Shown: piece by piece, positions 62,038-64,000 of the stretch | Numbering within the stretch: the stretch's first letter is position 1 | Layout: each line of letters begins with the position of its first letter | From: Lachnospiraceae bacterium | GTDB lineage: Bacteria; Bacillota; Clostridia; Lachnospirales; Lachnospiraceae | Direction: 5' to 3' | Assembly: GCA_015258065.1 (NCBI GenBank) | Contig: JABZIZ010000014.1 | Span: forward strand, 1 to 64,000 | Length of the DNA stretch: 64,000 bases | The notes under the pieces: generated by a model | Database searches by the model: none | Seen by the model: only the letters and a program-made list of their open reading frames with translations | What the model was told of the DNA's origin: nothing | Program-made: the position numbers and the translations under genes

Positions 62038-62949
62038 ATGAATGCAATCACAGTAAAGAACTTAAGTAAAAACTATGGTAAAACGACTGCGGTGGATCAT
62101 ATTTCCTTTTCCGTGAAAGAGGGGGAGTTTTTTGCATTTCTCGGGGAGAATGGTGCGGGGAAATCCACGACCATCAATATCCTCTGTACCATTTTTGAAA
62201 AGACAGAGGGAGAGGTAGAAGTCTTTTCCCACAAGCTTGGAGAAGAAGATGATAAGATTCGAGAGAAAATAGGCATTGTTTTTCAGAACTCAGTTCTGGA
62301 CGGCGTATTGACTGTAAAAGAAAATCTTCTAACGAGAGCTTCCTATTACGGAATGCACAAAGAAGAAATTTTGGAGCGCTTACATCCTTTAATGCAGGCC
62401 TTCGAATTGGAAAGCATCTGGAATAGAAAATATGAGAAATTATCAGGAGGACAGCGAAGAAGAGTGGATATTATCAGAGCGCTTTTACATAATCCGAAGA
62501 TTCTCTTTTTGGATGAGCCCACAACCGGGCTGGACCCCATGTCCAGAAAGCTGGTGTGGGAGTATATCGATTATCTTCGGAAAGAAAAACAAATGACGAT
62601 ATTTCTTACAACACATTATATGGAAGAAGTAAGAGATGCAGATCGGGTTGTGATCCTAGATAAAGGACGAATTGTAGCGGAGGACACACCGGCGGCTTTA
62701 AAAAGGAAATACACGAATACAAAACTGATTTGGTATGTAGAGAAATGTAGTGACAATGAAGCTGTGCTGAAAGGCATAGAGCATTCTTATGAAGCGGATC
62801 ACTACATTGTGCCATTGGAATCAAAAGAGGGGTTCCATCTCAGTGAGTTCCTCTATACAAATCGAAATAAAATCAGAGATTATGAAATTGTAAAAGGCAG
62901 TATGGATGACGTATTCCTACATTTAACAGGAAGAAAGCTGGAGGTATAA
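62038..62949 (+). CDS. ABC transporter ATP-binding protein
   Basis: 303 residues with Walker A 'GENGAGKSTT', signature LSGGQRRRVD, Walker B 'ILFLDEPTTGLD' and the H-loop 'TTHYMEEVRDADRV', followed by a ~80-residue C-terminal extension typical of drug/antimicrobial-peptide and ABC-2 type exporters. AAGGAG lies 8 bp before ATG 62038. Its permease starts 1 bp after the stop. Likely function: export of a drug, peptide or polymer. Confidence 0.9.
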   Translation: MNAITVKNLSKNYGKTTAVDHISFSVKEGEFFAFLGENGAGKSTTINILCTIFEKTEGEVEVFSHKLGEEDDKIREKIGIVFQNSVLDGVLTVKENLLTRASYYGMHKEEILERLHPLMQAFELESIWNRKYEKLSGGQRRRVDIIRALLHNPKILFLDEPTTGLDPMSRKLVWEYIDYLRKEKQMTIFLTTHYMEEVRDADRVVILDKGRIVAEDTPAALKRKYTNTKLIWYVEKCSDNEAVLKGIEHSYEADHYIVPLESKEGFHLSEFLYTNRNKIRDYEIVKGSMDDVFLHLTGRKLEV

Positions 62950-62950
62950 G

Positions 62951-63871
62951 ATGAGGGGGATTTTGGGATTTATCAAGAGAAACGTATTGCTGTTTTTCAA
63001 GGATTGGCAGAGCATTCTATTCTCTCTACTGACATCAATTATTGTGCTTGTACTGTATTTATTATTCCTGAAAGGCACCTTTGTTAGTGCGATACAAAGA
63101 GCAATGGAGCAGTATCCGGGACTGGCTTCTATGGTTCTCCAAAAGGATATCGATATGTTTGCAAATCTTTTTTTACTGAGTGGTATTTTAGGCTCCGCAA
63201 TGATTTCAGTTCCTTTTAGTTGTATTACTGTACTCGTAAAAGATAGAGCGAATAAAGTGGATTATGATATCTTATCAACTCCTTTAAAAAGGGAACAGAT
63301 TATCTTTGCTTATTTTGTATCGGCCGTGCTTACTTCAACACTTTTGACCGATATAATCCTAGCTGTCGGCCTTATTGGAATTCGTATGCAAGGAAATATG
63401 TATTTGAATATAAGTCAAGTTGTAAAAGCCTTTTCTGTCGTTGCGCTTGGCTCTATCTCGGCAAGCGCAATATTTATGATTGTAGTTTTATTTTTCAAAA
63501 CCGTCAGTGCTTGCGAAGCTTTCTTTGGAATACTATCAGCAGCTTCGGGATTTGTGATTGGAGCCTATATTCCTATTTCTCAATTTTCAAATGAAGTACA
63601 AACCGTGTGCAACCTATTTCCTGCGAGTCAAATAACGATTATGCTGAGAAATATACTGCTTAACGGACTCTTGGAGCATATCAATACAAGCCTTCAAGGA
63701 GTGGATCAGGGAATGTTTGTTCTTAGCCTGAAAGAATACTTTTCTTTTCAAGCAAAACTGTTTAACGGATATCTGGATATGAATAAAATGCTGGGATATA
63801 TTTTGGGAGTAATACTACTCTGTATTGTAGCGCAAATTATGATTTATTCCGTAAGCTATAAGAAAAATTAG
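62951..63871 (+). CDS. ABC-2 type transporter permease
   Basis: 306 residues with six membrane helices: one near the N-terminus (~17-37), a large outer loop and five more after residue ~70. The pattern 'VLVKDRANKVDYDILSTPLK' is typical of ABC-2 permeases. It is the partner of the ATPase gene 1 bp upstream. Substrate unknown. Confidence 0.85.
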   Translation: MRGILGFIKRNVLLFFKDWQSILFSLLTSIIVLVLYLLFLKGTFVSAIQRAMEQYPGLASMVLQKDIDMFANLFLLSGILGSAMISVPFSCITVLVKDRANKVDYDILSTPLKREQIIFAYFVSAVLTSTLLTDIILAVGLIGIRMQGNMYLNISQVVKAFSVVALGSISASAIFMIVVLFFKTVSACEAFFGILSAASGFVIGAYIPISQFSNEVQTVCNLFPASQITIMLRNILLNGLLEHINTSLQGVDQGMFVLSLKEYFSFQAKLFNGYLDMNKMLGYILGVILLCIVAQIMIYSVSYKKN

Positions 63872-63906
63872 GACAGAAGATGGACACTTAATTAGGAATA
63901 GTTTTC

Positions 63907-63948
63907 TTGACATGCAACTCCATAAGATATACACTATCAATTGATAGT
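63907..63948 (+). promoter_or_regulatory. Promoter with a perfect 16-bp palindromic operator
   Basis: TTGACA (63907-63912), a 17-bp spacer and TACACT (63930-63935), overlapped from 63933 to 63948 by the perfect palindrome ACTATCAATTGATAGT. The palindrome covers the end of the -10 box and the expected start of transcription, the classic position for a repressor. It drives a gene that runs off the window. Confidence 0.8.
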
Positions 63949-63957
63949 AAAACCTTT

Positions 63958-63971
63958 AAGGGAGGTGATCT
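63958..63971 (+). promoter_or_regulatory. Near-perfect ribosome site of the next, off-window gene
   Basis: AAGGGAGGTGATCT (63959-63972) matches the anti-Shine-Dalgarno sequence almost completely. No ATG is seen in the 30 bp left, so the start is a rare codon (for example GTG at 63965 or ATT at 63974) or lies beyond the window. One frame reads 'YFSQYNIEK', which is like the start of PadR-type regulators, but this is only suggestive. Confidence 0.4.
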
Positions 63972-64000
63972 TTATTTTTCTCAGTATAATATCGAAAAGA

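Overview
The window looks like a chromosome segment of a motile, low-to-mid GC member of the Clostridia, most likely a Lachnospiraceae relative. This is inferred from gene content and order (apt-relA-MBL-hemZ, topA-codY-flgB, a Firmicutes fla/che operon, strong AGGAGG ribosome sites, ECF transporters, LytTR/DUF3021); no rRNA or species marker is present. I recognised no tRNA, rRNA or CRISPR array.

Layout. 0-0.6 kb is the edge of a transposon-type element (a small AT-rich gene plus a TnpW-like gene). 0.6-10.9 kb is core housekeeping: an ECF S component, a PrsW-like membrane protease with a repeat tail, apt, relA, a metallo-hydrolase, hemZ, topA and codY. 11.0-18.9 kb is the first part of a fla/che operon (flgB-flgC-fliE-fliF-fliG-fliH-fliI-fliJ-ylxF), cut short and continued by galE and a 31-residue membrane peptide. 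20-30 kb holds a histidine phosphatase, mgtE, rho, glgA, a lipid/oligosaccharide flippase, a GNAT and an HtrA-type protease.

30.1-36.2 kb is the most interesting block: a 1251-residue CheB-CheR-coiled coil-PAS-histidine kinase-receiver protein, a stand-alone Hpt protein just downstream, and, divergently, a hybrid 'kinase' whose phospho-acceptor histidine and ATP-binding boxes are degraded but whose receiver domain is intact. These parts could form a branched phosphorelay joined to a methylation/demethylation module.

38-48 kb is an AT-richer accessory island full of broken genes: a 5'-truncated AlbA_2-type ATP-binding protein starting inside a perfect 24-bp inverted repeat, a broken YkvI-like membrane protein, two RhuM remnants, a broken DUF262/DUF1524 (GmrSD-type) gene, and apparently intact genes (double GNAT, superoxide dismutase, glycosyltransferase, Fic protein, an unknown 217-residue protein). 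48.1-50.6 kb is a decayed ECF transporter (ATPase-ATPase-EcfT fusion with a deletion in the first ATPase, and a broken S component), followed by two intact half-size ABC exporters (50.6-54.2 kb), a GPH-type sugar symporter, a methyl-accepting chemotaxis protein with a sigma-28-like promoter, and an MgtA-type magnesium P-type ATPase. 60.6-64 kb carries a DMT-transporter remnant, a LytTR regulator/DUF3021 pair, a two-gene ABC transporter and, at the edge, a strong promoter overlapped by a perfect 16-bp palindrome that probably controls the next gene.
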